A DNA stretch of 64,000 nucleotides from Phascolarctobacterium sp. (GTDB lineage: Bacteria > Bacillota > Negativicutes > Acidaminococcales > Acidaminococcaceae), in assembly GCA_017623055.1 (NCBI GenBank), contig JAGAPX010000018.1, positions 79,281 to 143,280 on the forward strand, read 5' to 3'. A program made the position numbers and the translations under genes. Shown one piece after another: positions 1 to 7,671 of this stretch. Each line of letters opens with the position of its first letter. Positions within the stretch are counted from its first letter, which is position 1. Under the pieces are notes generated by a model. That model had not been told where the DNA came from, made no database searches, and worked only from the letters and a program-made list of their open reading frames with translations.

Positions 1-1027
1 CTTGGGGAAGCAGGCTAAAATCTTTGTACCTGCTTTCGTAAGCACGCGCAAGGCATTTTGCCAGCTCGCCCTCCGCACGGAAGGTTACGAAATTGGTAGC
101 AGTGTCCCAAACTCTAAAGCCAAGCTTCGCCAGATAGGCTGCCATTTTGTCCCGTTCACTGCGCACCAGCTTAATCTGTTCTTTATATAAATTTTTATTT
201 TCGTATAAGGTCTTCGCCACCATTAAGGTATAGGCGTTAACGTGATAGGGCAAAAGAGCTTTGCCCAAAAGGCGCATTACGCCAGCCGCACCAACTGCGT
301 AACCACAACGCAAGCCTGCCAAGCCGTAAGCCTTGGAGAAAGTGCGGAACACCATTAAATTACTGTACTTGCCAACAAGGCTAAGGGTAGAACCTGCCAC
401 CAGCCACAGCTTGTTCAAAGGACGCATATCATTAGGAGGAAGCTCCTTGCCGTCGGCAAATTCCATATAGGCTTCGTCCATGATTACAGGGCATTCCACG
501 TTGGCAATAATCTTTTCCATTTCAGAAAGGTTGTTATAGTTGCCGGTGGGATTGTTGGGATTGCATACAATGAGAAGTACAGGACGTTCCCTTTCGCAAA
601 ATTCAATAACAACATCTGCATCAACATAGCCATCTTCCGTCAAAGGATAGGGTGCCGCCACACTGTCGCTCAAGGTAGCGTACTCTCCGTACATGGAAAA
701 GGACGGATAGGGAATAGCAATCTTCTTGCCGTAGCCACCAAAAACGTAGCAGGCAACCTGTAAGAGCTCGCTAGAGCCATTACCAATTTTTATATTAGCA
801 ATGTCTAAATCCAGCTCCTCTGCAATTGCTTCACACAGATTCTCAGATTTAATGGGCGGATAGCGGTTAAAGGGAAAGCTTTGAGTTCTTTCCAGCACAG
901 CTTGGCGCACCGCTTCGGGCATTTCGTAATTACTTTCATTAGCGTTTACGATGATGTCCGCGGCAACGTGCTCTACGGAATACTCTTCCATAGATTCCAA
1001 GCCTTTGCGGATTGCAAATTCTTCCAT
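1..1027 (-). CDS. hisC: Histidinol-phosphate aminotransferase HisC (partial, cut by the window edge)
   Basis: PLP-dependent aminotransferase of histidine biosynthesis that converts imidazole acetol-phosphate and glutamate to histidinol-phosphate in the cytoplasm. The visible 342 codons start MEEFAIRKGLESMEEYS and include NPNNPTGNY, the aspartate region VIMDEAYMEF, and FSKAYGLAGLRCGY, whose lysine should carry the PLP. These are class I/II aminotransferase landmarks, and the pathway context points to HisC. The ATG at 1027 lies four bases after the hisD stop, and its GGGAAG ribosome site sits inside the hisD end, so the two are translationally coupled. The C-terminus lies beyond position 1. This is the last gene of the his operon seen here. 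Confidence 0.92.
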   Translation of the reverse strand, partial: MEEFAIRKGLESMEEYSVEHVAADIIVNANESNYEMPEAVRQAVLERTQSFPFNRYPPIKSENLCEAIAEELDLDIANIKIGNGSSELLQVACYVFGGYGKKIAIPYPSFSMYGEYATLSDSVAAPYPLTEDGYVDADVVIEFCERERPVLLIVCNPNNPTGNYNNLSEMEKIIANVECPVIMDEAYMEFADGKELPPNDMRPLNKLWLVAGSTLSLVGKYSNLMVFRTFSKAYGLAGLRCGYAVGAAGVMRLLGKALLPYHVNAYTLMVAKTLYENKNLYKEQIKLVRSERDKMAAYLAKLGFRVWDTATNFVTFRAEGELAKCLARAYESRYKDFSLLPQ

Positions 1028-1031
1028 TGGC

Positions 1032-2378
1032 TCACTTCCCTTCTACGCGTTTACGGATAGCGTTGGCATGAGCACGTAAGCCTTCCGCTTCAGCCATGGC
1101 AATAACGTCATCAGCAACTTCTGCCAAGGCTGCGCCTGTATAAGCAATAATACTGGTCTTTTTCATAAAGGTTTCTACATTTAATACAGAGTAGAATTTA
1201 GCAGTACCACCAGTTGGCAAAATGTGGTTAGGCCCTGCGTAGTAGTCTCCTAAAGGTTCAGGAGAGTATTGTCCCAAGAAAATTGCCCCTGCGTTGCGAA
1301 TGTAGGGCAAAATTTCAAAGGGAGCCTTAGTCATAACTTCCAAATGTTCCGGTGCAGAAATATTAGCCATTTCAATTACAGTTGCCATATCGTTGGCAAG
1401 GATAATCTTGCCGTAATTTGCGAGAGCAGTAGCTGCAATTTCTTGACGAGGAAGTTGTGCCAATTGCACTTCAATCTCTTCTGCCACAGCATTTGCCACA
1501 GCTTCGCTATCAGTTACAAGGATAGCGCTTGCCAAGGGGTCATGCTCTGCTTGGCTCAGAAGGTCTGCGGCCAAATAGGTGGGGTCAGCAGTTTCATCTG
1601 CAATAATTAAAATTTCACTGGGGCCTGCCAGCATATCTATATCGCAGTGACCATACACTGCTTTTTTCGCCAAGGTAACGAAGATGTTACCAGGGCCAGT
1701 AATCTTTTCAACTTTAGGAACGGTTTCCGTACCAAAGGCAAGGGCTGCTACCGCTTGAGCACCACCCATTTTGTAAATTTCTTTTACGCCAATTTCTTTA
1801 GCAGTAACAAGCACGTAGGGATTTACCTTGCCATCCTTGCCACAGGGAACTGCCATTACGATGCGGGGCACTCCTGCTACCTTGGCAGGACAAGCATTCA
1901 TAATTACAGAAGAAGGGTACGCCGCAGTACCACCGGGCACGTAAATACCAACGGAGTCAACAGGAGTAACCTTTTGTCCCAGCATTGCACCATAGGGACG
2001 ATTGGTCAGCCAAGTTTTAGGCATTTGTTCCTCGTGGAACTTGGTTACATTGGCAATGGCACGTTTAATGGCAGCCACTACTTCCGGTTTAGTCAGAGCT
2101 TCTGCTTCCGCAAACTCTTCCTCGCTAACGCAAATATTGCTTGCGTCAATACCAGCCTTATCAATCAAATTGGTGTAATAAAAAAGTTTAGCATCGCCTT
2201 CCGCACGCACGTCTGCAACGATGCGGTCCACTACCTGCGCCGCAGTCAAGGGTGCGCCGAACATAGCGTTAACACCTGCTTGCACTCCGGGGGAGAGCAC
2301 GCACTCGTCAAAGGCTTTTTTCTTCATTAAATCTGCAATTTCTTGAGCATTCATAGCTCTTGCATCGGTAACTTGCAT
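1032..2378 (-). CDS. hisD: Histidinol dehydrogenase HisD
   Basis: Zinc- and NAD-dependent dehydrogenase that oxidises L-histidinol to L-histidine in two steps. The protein is about 448 residues, near the usual 430. Family motifs are visible: PGGTAAYPSSVIMNACPAKV, EIYKMGGAQAVAALAFGTE, KITGPGNIFVTLAKK, DMLAGPSEILI, and SAPEHLE near the C-terminus. I choose the ATG at 2378, which is preceded by GAGAGGG at a good distance and starts one base after the hisZG stop. A longer reading from 2396 would overlap hisZG and adds only MRGINK. Confidence 0.95.
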   Translation of the reverse strand: MQVTDARAMNAQEIADLMKKKAFDECVLSPGVQAGVNAMFGAPLTAAQVVDRIVADVRAEGDAKLFYYTNLIDKAGIDASNICVSEEEFAEAEALTKPEVVAAIKRAIANVTKFHEEQMPKTWLTNRPYGAMLGQKVTPVDSVGIYVPGGTAAYPSSVIMNACPAKVAGVPRIVMAVPCGKDGKVNPYVLVTAKEIGVKEIYKMGGAQAVAALAFGTETVPKVEKITGPGNIFVTLAKKAVYGHCDIDMLAGPSEILIIADETADPTYLAADLLSQAEHDPLASAILVTDSEAVANAVAEEIEVQLAQLPRQEIAATALANYGKIILANDMATVIEMANISAPEHLEVMTKAPFEILPYIRNAGAIFLGQYSPEPLGDYYAGPNHILPTGGTAKFYSVLNVETFMKKTSIIAYTGAALAEVADDVIAMAEAEGLRAHANAIRKRVEGK

Positions 2379-2379
2379 T

Positions 2380-4005
2380 TTATTTATCCCTCTCATTCAA
2401 AACAGCTCGTAAATCTTCTACTAATTTGTGCAAACGTGCAAATTTCAGCTTAAAGCTGGCACGATTGGCAATAAGGCGCGCGGTAGCAGTAAAGATGGAA
2501 TCAACTTCCACCAATTTGTTCTCGCGCAGGGTAGTGCCCGTTTCCACAATATCTACAATAACTTCGCTAAGCTCAATCAACGGACCAAGCTCGATGGAGC
2601 CGTTAAGCTTAACAATCTCGTTTTGCACGCCAAGCTTGTTAAAATAAGCTCTTGCGCAGTTGGGGTACTTGGTCGCCACACGAATGTGAGCGTAATCTGT
2701 AAGTTTAGCACGTTGATTTTTTTCAGGCACTGCCATCATCAGGCGACATTTGCCAAATCCCAAGTCCACCAATTCCACAACGTCCTTGTTTTCTTCCAAT
2801 AATACATCCTTGCCAATCACGCCAATATCTGCGGCACCATACTCAACGTAAGTGGGAACGTCCACAGTTTTAGCAATGATGAAGCGAATTTTAGCTTCTT
2901 CGTTGGTAATGACAAGCTTGCGGGAATCTTCTACAACATTTTCCCCGGTGAAGCAAACCTTTTCCAAAAGGGCGTAGCTTTTTTTGAACAGCTTGCCCTT
3001 GGGCATGGCGATGGTAATATATTCGTCGTTAGTATTGCGTTCCAAAGCAAGGAGTACGCGGTCAACGCCAATAGCAAAGCCGGTAGCTGGGCAATCCAGT
3101 CCGAAGCCACGCATCATTTTGTCGTAACGACCGCCGCCGGCAACAGGATAACCCATTTCCGGAACGTACACTTCAAAAAGCATACCAGTGTAATAATCCA
3201 AGGAGCGGTACAAGCCAAGGTTAAAGCTTACGAATTTGCCTGCTCCGTGTTTTTCAACCAGCTCGTAAATTTGGCGCAGGTCTTTCAGTGCGGCAAGGCA
3301 CTTTTCATTTTGAACAACAGCGCTCATTTTATCTAAAATCTCTACTCCACCTTGCAGGAAGAGGAAATCCCTAAAGAGCTTTTTAATTTCTTCATTAATA
3401 TTAGTAGCGGAGGCAGCAAGTTCTTCCATGGCAACTGCATCGTGGCGACGGAGGCAGTCTTTTAATTGAAGAATTTGTTCTGCGGTGAAGCCTGCTTCTT
3501 CTGCCAAGCCGTTGATAAAGCCAACGTGACCAACACTAAAAGCAAATTTCTCCAAGCCAGCCGCTTGCAATGCTTGCGCCGCCAAAGCGATAATCTCCGC
3601 ATCAGCCTCAGGACCTTGCACGCCAAAGAATTCTACGCCAGCTTGCTCAAACTCGCACTGGCGACCCATTTGGATTTCTTCGTAACGGAACAAATTGGCA
3701 AGGTAGCATAAGCGCTTTGCCTTTTCCCCTTGCTGCAAGCGAGTTGCTGCCAAACGGGCAATGGGGGCAGTCATGTCATTGCGTAACACCAGTAAATTAT
3801 TATTACGGTCGAAGAAGCGGAAGTCGCTATCCTTAACCATACTGCCAAAAGTATCAGCGTATTCAAAACCGGGAGTCTTAACTTCCTCGTAGCCCCAGTT
3901 TTCAAAAACCTCTAAAATAGCGTTCTCAATTTTACGGCGACGCTTCATTTCGCCGGGCAATATATCTTTAGTACCGTAGGGTACTTGGTAAACCTTATTC
4001 AGCAT
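2380..4005 (-). CDS. hisZG: HisZ-HisG fusion: ATP phosphoribosyltransferase, regulatory and catalytic parts in one chain
   Basis: This enzyme starts histidine synthesis by condensing ATP with PRPP. Residues 1 to about 325 are HisZ, a histidyl-tRNA synthetase paralogue: YGTKDILPGE, RNDMTAPIARLAATR, LDYYTGMLFEVY and GGGRYDKMMRGFG. Residues from about 331 to 541 are short-form HisG: ITIAMPKGKLFKKS, EYGAADIGVIGKDVL, and the PRPP loop DIVETGTTLREN. Short HisG normally needs a separate HisZ. Here the two are joined in frame just after the HisRS-like motif GFAIGVDRVLLAL, so most of the usual HisZ C-terminal tail is absent. The ATG at 4005 has GGAAGGACA just upstream and overlaps the preceding gene by 11 bases. 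I see no frame break at the junction. Confidence 0.93.
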   Translation of the reverse strand: MLNKVYQVPYGTKDILPGEMKRRRKIENAILEVFENWGYEEVKTPGFEYADTFGSMVKDSDFRFFDRNNNLLVLRNDMTAPIARLAATRLQQGEKAKRLCYLANLFRYEEIQMGRQCEFEQAGVEFFGVQGPEADAEIIALAAQALQAAGLEKFAFSVGHVGFINGLAEEAGFTAEQILQLKDCLRRHDAVAMEELAASATNINEEIKKLFRDFLFLQGGVEILDKMSAVVQNEKCLAALKDLRQIYELVEKHGAGKFVSFNLGLYRSLDYYTGMLFEVYVPEMGYPVAGGGRYDKMMRGFGLDCPATGFAIGVDRVLLALERNTNDEYITIAMPKGKLFKKSYALLEKVCFTGENVVEDSRKLVITNEEAKIRFIIAKTVDVPTYVEYGAADIGVIGKDVLLEENKDVVELVDLGFGKCRLMMAVPEKNQRAKLTDYAHIRVATKYPNCARAYFNKLGVQNEIVKLNGSIELGPLIELSEVIVDIVETGTTLRENKLVEVDSIFTATARLIANRASFKLKFARLHKLVEDLRAVLNERDK

Positions 4006-4300
4006 TGTCCTTCCCCTTCCTAATCACAGGCATTACAGAATTGTAACCATCTGCGCCATACACCAAGCAGCGTTTTACACGAGAGATGGTAGCGGTGCTG
4101 GCACCTGTTTTGCTAACAATTTCTTCATATATACTACCTTCATCCAGCATACGGGCAACCTCTAAGCGTTGGGCTAAAGCCTTCAGCTCGCTAATAGTAC
4201 AGATATCTTCAAAAAAGTTGTAGCATTGCTCTTTATCTTTTAAACTCAAGATTGCTTCAAAAAGTTGGTCGGTCAAATGGTCATGTATTTTAGATGCCAT
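3995..4300 (-). CDS. TrpR-like regulator, YerC/YecD family
   Basis: A 101-residue protein of the TrpR-related YerC/YecD family, a small helical DNA-binding protein. The helix-turn-helix is visible at GSIYEEIVSKTGASTATISR, followed by VKRCLVYGADGY. It is the first gene of the his operon and overlaps hisZG by 11 bases. I choose the ATG at 4300 because AGGAGGG lies just upstream, and the family starts close to this point. A longer reading from 4369 would run through the leader palindromes. Its position suggests that it controls the his operon, but the ligand is unknown and the assignment as a histidine regulator is an inference. Confidence 0.85.
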   Translation of the reverse strand: MASKIHDHLTDQLFEAILSLKDKEQCYNFFEDICTISELKALAQRLEVARMLDEGSIYEEIVSKTGASTATISRVKRCLVYGADGYNSVMPVIRKGKDNAE

Positions 4301-4362
4301 GGTATTCCCTCCTATAAATTCACTTGCTTCAGGCAAGACTGCTTTCCTTTTTAAAGAGCTTG

Positions 4363-4383
4363 CTCCCAATTGGGAGGCGCCTC
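4363..4383. promoter_or_regulatory. Two overlapping palindromes in the his operon leader
   Basis: CTCCCAATTGGGAG (4363-4376) and GAGGCGCCTC (4374-4383) are perfect palindromes sharing three bases. They lie about 17 to 37 bases after the predicted transcription start and 63 bases before the yerC-like ATG. They could be operators for the encoded TrpR-like protein or RNA hairpins. Confidence 0.5.
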
Positions 4384-4406
4384 TAATTTTTAAAACACTT
4401 TACTAC

Positions 4407-4435
4407 ACTTTAACCCTTTAGTTTGTGAAAGTCAA
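4407..4435 (-). promoter_or_regulatory. Predicted promoter of the his operon
   Basis: On the minus strand, TTGACT (4435-4430) and TAAAGT (4412-4407) are separated by 17 bases. The predicted start near 4400 gives a leader of about 100 bases. The -35 is strong and the -10 matches four of six positions. Confidence 0.55.
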
Positions 4436-4466
4436 GGAAAATTTTGTGACCTAGGAAATATTTTTG

Positions 4467-4495
4467 TTGACAATTTTTGAAAGATAATATAACAT
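4467..4495 (+). promoter_or_regulatory. Predicted promoter of metNIQ, upstream of the SAM riboswitch
   Basis: A consensus TTGACA at 4467-4472 is followed by TAACAT at 4490-4495 with a 17-base spacer. The alternative TATAAC (4488-4493) has a 15-base spacer. The riboswitch begins about 20 bases downstream, as expected for a leader RNA. Confidence 0.65.
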
Positions 4496-4518
4496 TAAGA
4501 CATTAAGTTAACAAAAAA

Positions 4519-4667
4519 TTCATCAAGAGTAGCTGAGGGACTGGCCCAATGAAGCTACGGCAACCACACTTTAAGTGAACGGTGCCAAATCCAACGGAGC
4601 ATTCCGACAGATGAAGAGATACTTAGCGCAAGAAATGTACCCTTCATCAGTAGGTGAAGGGTTTTTT
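4519..4667 (+). promoter_or_regulatory. SAM-I (S-box) riboswitch with its attenuator
   Basis: The aptamer runs from 4519 to about 4620. It has the S-box core ATCAAGAG, GAGGGACTGGCCC, TGAAGC, CGGCAACC and GGTGCCAAATCC. Stem P1 pairs TTCATC (4519-4524) with GATGAA (4610-4615). The terminator CCCTTCATC/GGTGAAGGG (4640-4661) is followed by six T. Its 5' arm CTTCATC (4642-4648) can instead pair with GATGAAG (4610-4616), giving an antiterminator. The predicted logic is that SAM stabilises P1 and the terminator forms, so metNIQ is off, and without SAM the importer is made. Confidence 0.95.
4640..4667 (+). terminator. SAM-controlled intrinsic terminator
   Basis: A nine-pair stem with an AGTA loop is followed by TTTTTT at 4662-4667. 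It is the expression platform of the S-box riboswitch upstream of metN. Confidence 0.9.
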
Positions 4668-4671
4668 GTAG

Positions 4672-4800
4672 TGATACGACAAATCGTATAAGCACCATTA
4701 TGCTGTGTCACAGCTTATTTATTTGCTCGACGTACCTCAAGTACGCCATCGCTTCATAAATTTCGCTGTTCCTTGCCTTCTGGTACTTCTCCAATTTGTC
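4672..4800. repeat. Multi-hairpin intergenic element in the metN leader
   Basis: Between the riboswitch terminator and metN lie three short hairpins in a row: ATACGA/TCGTAT (4674-4689), GCTGTG-T-CACAGC (4702-4714) and CGTAC/GTACG (4731-4745). None is needed by the riboswitch and no reading frame explains them. The arrangement resembles extragenic palindromic repeats, but I see no second copy in this window. Confidence 0.35.
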
Positions 4801-4837
4801 TGGATGTAAAACAATTTATAGAAAGGACTTCTTTCGT

Positions 4838-5875
4838 ATGATAGAGTTAATAAATGTAGAAAAAACCTATTATAGCAAAGCTGGCGACATCCACGCTTTG
4901 AAAACTACCAACCTGTCTATCAACGCTGGCGAAATCTTCGGTATCATCGGTTTGTCCGGTGCAGGCAAGTCCACTTTGGTACGCTGCATCAATATGCTGG
5001 AACGCCCCACCGCAGGCAAAGTTTATGTTGACGGTGCAGAGCTGACCTCTATGAACAAAACCGAGCTGAACAAAACTCGTCAAGGCATTGGTATGATTTT
5101 CCAACACTTTAACCTGTTGGCATCCCGCACTGTTTATGACAACATTGCTTTCCCCTTGGAAATTCAAGGTATGAGCAAAGCTGAAATTGATAAACGTGTA
5201 CGTCCCCTTTTGGAATTGGTACAACTGGAAACCAGAGCTAACTATTATCCCAGCCAACTTTCCGGTGGTCAAAAGCAACGTGTAGGTATCGCACGTGCAT
5301 TGGCTAGCAACCCGAAAGTTTTGCTGTGCGACGAAGCAACCAGTGCGCTGGATCCCCAAACTACTAAATCCATTCTTGATTTGCTCAAAGATATCAATAA
5401 CAAAATGAAGCTCACCATCGTGCTGATTACTCACCAAATGGAAGTAGTAACTGAAATTTGCGACCGTGTTGCTGTAATCGACAATGGCGAAATCATCGAG
5501 CAAGGTAATATGGTAGAAGTGTTCACCAACCCGCAACACGAAACCACCAAAGAATTTACCAAGAGCGTTATGAACGCAGAGCTTCCTGAAATCATCAAGA
5601 ACATGCACCTGACCGAAAGCTACGTTGATAACAGCAAGCTGATCGTGCGTATTTCCTTCTTAGGCGATTCCGCAAGCGAACCCATCGTTTCCGGTATGGT
5701 TAAGAAGTTTGATGTAGATGTAAGTATTCTTTTCGGCAACATCGCTCAACTGAAAGATGTTCCCTTCGGCACCTTGATTATCGAAATCTCCGGTTCTCAC
5801 GAAGGCATCGACAAGGCTCTGGAATACCTGCACAGCCAAAATCTGAAAACGGAGGTAATTGGTTATGAGTCCTGA
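4838..5875 (+). CDS. metN: Methionine ABC transporter ATP-binding protein MetN
   Basis: ATPase of the MetNIQ importer on the inner face of the cytoplasmic membrane. The 345 residues contain Walker A GLSGAGKST, Q-loop MIFQHFNLL, signature LSGGQKQRVGIARAL, Walker B VLLCDEATSALDP and the switch histidine in LITHQ. The C-terminal 100 residues form the NIL/ACT-like domain that senses methionine in this family. The ATG at 4838 (MIELINVEKTYY) is preferred over an in-frame codon at 4796 because it matches the family start and follows AAAGGA. The gene overlaps metI by 11 bases and is controlled by the SAM riboswitch. Confidence 0.96.
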   Translation: MIELINVEKTYYSKAGDIHALKTTNLSINAGEIFGIIGLSGAGKSTLVRCINMLERPTAGKVYVDGAELTSMNKTELNKTRQGIGMIFQHFNLLASRTVYDNIAFPLEIQGMSKAEIDKRVRPLLELVQLETRANYYPSQLSGGQKQRVGIARALASNPKVLLCDEATSALDPQTTKSILDLLKDINNKMKLTIVLITHQMEVVTEICDRVAVIDNGEIIEQGNMVEVFTNPQHETTKEFTKSVMNAELPEIIKNMHLTESYVDNSKLIVRISFLGDSASEPIVSGMVKKFDVDVSILFGNIAQLKDVPFGTLIIEISGSHEGIDKALEYLHSQNLKTEVIGYES

Positions 5876-6524
5876 TATGATTGATCTTTTGATAAAATCT
5901 TTCTGGGAAACCTGCTACATGGTTTTCGCCTCTGCAGCACTCGCTACCGCAGTAGGTATGCCTTTGGGTGTGATCTTAACCGTTACCCGTAAAGACCACA
6001 TCCTTCCTAACGCAGCTATCAACTCCGTTTTGGGCGCAGTAGTAAACGCAACCCGTTCTACTCCGTTCATCATCTTGATGGTAGCAATCATTCCTGTAAC
6101 CCGTATGATTGTCGGCTCCTCCATTGGTACCACTGCGGCAATCGTTCCGCTGACAATTTCTGCAGCTCCCTTCATTGCCCGCATCATTGAATCTTCCCTT
6201 TTGGAAATCAACCCCGGTATCATTGAAGCAGCACAAGCAATGGGCGCAAGCCCCATGCAAATCATCACCAAGGTTCTGCTTCCGGAAGCACTGCACTCCA
6301 TCGTGCTGGGCGTAACCCTTGCCATCATCAGCTTGATTGGTTACTCCGCAATGGCTGGCGCGCTGGGCGGCGGCGGCTTGGGTGACTTGGCAATCCGCTA
6401 CGGTTACCAACGTTTCCAAATGGACGTTATGATTGTTACGGTTATCGTCCTCATCGTCATGGTACAAGTTATGCAATCCTTTGGCGATTGGATGAGCAAA
6501 AAGCTTAACAAAAACAAACTGTAA
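5865..6524 (+). CDS. metI: Methionine ABC transporter permease MetI
   Basis: Membrane channel subunit of MetNIQ, 219 residues, with about five hydrophobic segments. The permease coupling loop is seen as EAAQAMGASPMQIITKVLLP, and the family signature GYSAMAGALGGGGLGDLAIRY follows. The ATG at 5865 has GGAGGT eight bases upstream inside metN. A TTG two codons earlier is less likely. Confidence 0.95.
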   Translation: MSPDMIDLLIKSFWETCYMVFASAALATAVGMPLGVILTVTRKDHILPNAAINSVLGAVVNATRSTPFIILMVAIIPVTRMIVGSSIGTTAAIVPLTISAAPFIARIIESSLLEINPGIIEAAQAMGASPMQIITKVLLPEALHSIVLGVTLAIISLIGYSAMAGALGGGGLGDLAIRYGYQRFQMDVMIVTVIVLIVMVQVMQSFGDWMSKKLNKNKL

Positions 6525-6578
6525 AATCTTCTAAGTGATCTTCTCCTTAGAGCATCATAAAATTAGGAGGAACCCCCT

Positions 6579-7406
6579 ATGAAAAAATTAGCAAAAATTT
6601 TGAGCATCGCTGCTCTTTGTGCCTTCACCGCTTTCGCAGTAGGTTGCGGTGGCGATAAAAAAGCTGAGAAAAAAGCAGACACCAATGCTCCCATTAAAAT
6701 TGGCGTAACTGCTGGTCCTCACGCTGAAATTATGGACAACGTAAAAAAATTGGCTGATAAAAAAGGCTTAAAAATCGAAGTTGTAGAATTCTCCGATTAT
6801 GTAACTCCCAACGTTGCTCTTCATCAAGGCGAACTTTTTGCAAACTCCATGCAACACGCTCCTTATCTGAAAGCAACCCTGGCTAAAGAACCCTCCTTCA
6901 AACTGGTAGAGGTTTTCAAAACCGTAAACTTCCCCATGGCGGTTTACTCTCAAAAAGTTAAAAAAGGCGAAGAAATCCCCAATGGCGCAGTTGTTGGTAT
7001 TCCTAACGACCCCTCCAACGGCGGCCGCGCTCTGCTCCTTTTGGCAGACAAAGGCTTGATTGAGCTTAAAGACAAAACAAACGTTGTAACCACCGTTAAA
7101 GATATTACTTCCAATCCGAAAAACCTGGTTATCCGTGAATTAGACGCAGCTATCATTCCTAATAGCCTGCCCGACTTGACCGTTGCTGTAATTAACTGCA
7201 ACTACGCTCTGCCTGCAGGTCTTAACCCCACCAATGATTCCATCCTTTTGGAAAACGCTAACAACCCGTTCTTGAACATTTTTGTTACTCGCGAAGCTAA
7301 TGTAAACGATCCGCGTATTAAACAATTGCAAGAAGTTTACCAATCCGCAGAAAACAAAAAATTCGTAAACGAATATTTCAAAGGCACTATTACTCCCGCG
7401 TGGTAA
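6579..7406 (+). CDS. metQ: Methionine-binding lipoprotein MetQ (NlpA family)
   Basis: Substrate-binding lipoprotein that delivers methionine to MetNI. The 275-residue precursor has the signal peptide MKKLAKILSIAALCAFTAF and a lipobox AVGC near residue 23, so it should be lipidated on cysteine. NlpA-family signatures follow: IKIGVTAGPHAEIMD, HQGELFANSMQHAPYL, and VVGIPNDPSNGGRALLLL. The start has AGGAGG upstream. The gene is third in the operon and is followed by a strong terminator. Substrate is methionine by family and by the riboswitch; other D- or L-isomers are possible. Confidence 0.94.
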   Translation: MKKLAKILSIAALCAFTAFAVGCGGDKKAEKKADTNAPIKIGVTAGPHAEIMDNVKKLADKKGLKIEVVEFSDYVTPNVALHQGELFANSMQHAPYLKATLAKEPSFKLVEVFKTVNFPMAVYSQKVKKGEEIPNGAVVGIPNDPSNGGRALLLLADKGLIELKDKTNVVTTVKDITSNPKNLVIRELDAAIIPNSLPDLTVAVINCNYALPAGLNPTNDSILLENANNPFLNIFVTREANVNDPRIKQLQEVYQSAENKKFVNEYFKGTITPAW

Positions 7407-7430
7407 GAATTTAAAACTATCTAATACGAC

Positions 7431-7464
7431 AAAAACCGTTCCTCAAATTGAGGAACGGTTTTTT
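7431..7464 (+). terminator. Terminator of metNIQ
   Basis: The stem AACCGTTCCTC/GAGGAACGGTT is followed by a T run about 25 bases after metQ. A-rich sequence on the other side could make it work in both directions. Confidence 0.9.
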
Positions 7465-7515
7465 AGTTTGTGCAACCAAATAAAAAATAAATTTTTTCAA
7501 AAAAGATGTCCGCTT

Positions 7516-7543
7516 TTGCATTCTCGCGGGCAACTTATATAAT
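7516..7543 (+). promoter_or_regulatory. Orphan plus-strand promoter with no gene downstream
   Basis: TTGCAT (7516-7521) and TATAAT (7538-7543) are separated by 16 bases. Transcription would start near 7550 and head toward the convergent toxin gene. No plus-strand reading frame with a ribosome site follows. It could make a small RNA or an antisense RNA to the toxin. The rest of 7465-7671 holds nothing else I recognise. Confidence 0.4.
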
Positions 7544-7636
7544 GAGAGATATTTTTAAACCTGTACCTTTTTTCTTTTAGTATTTTCTTTTTTGGGTGTA
7601 GTCTACCTTTTGCGATTCTTCGTAGTAATATACAAA

Positions 7637-7663
7637 ATCCCGCAAGCTACTTGCCTACGGGAT
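7637..7663 (-). terminator. Weak terminator after the toxin gene
   Basis: On the minus strand ATCCCG pairs with CGGGAT, with an inner CAAG/CTTG pairing, followed by only four T. It lies just after the toxin stop. Confidence 0.45.
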
Positions 7664-7671
7664 AAAACCAT

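Noticed and set aside
2..190. Short plus-strand reading frame at the window edge
   Set aside because: It overlaps hisC, which reads well on the minus strand through this interval.
4301..4400. Possible T-box in the his leader
   Set aside because: No AGGGTGGNACCGCG core or specifier structure is present; the palindromes are too short for a T-box.
4430..4500. CRISPR-like or tandem repeats
   Set aside because: I looked for regularly spaced repeats here and across the window and found no array of three or more identical units; only the fic promoter repeats show regular spacing.
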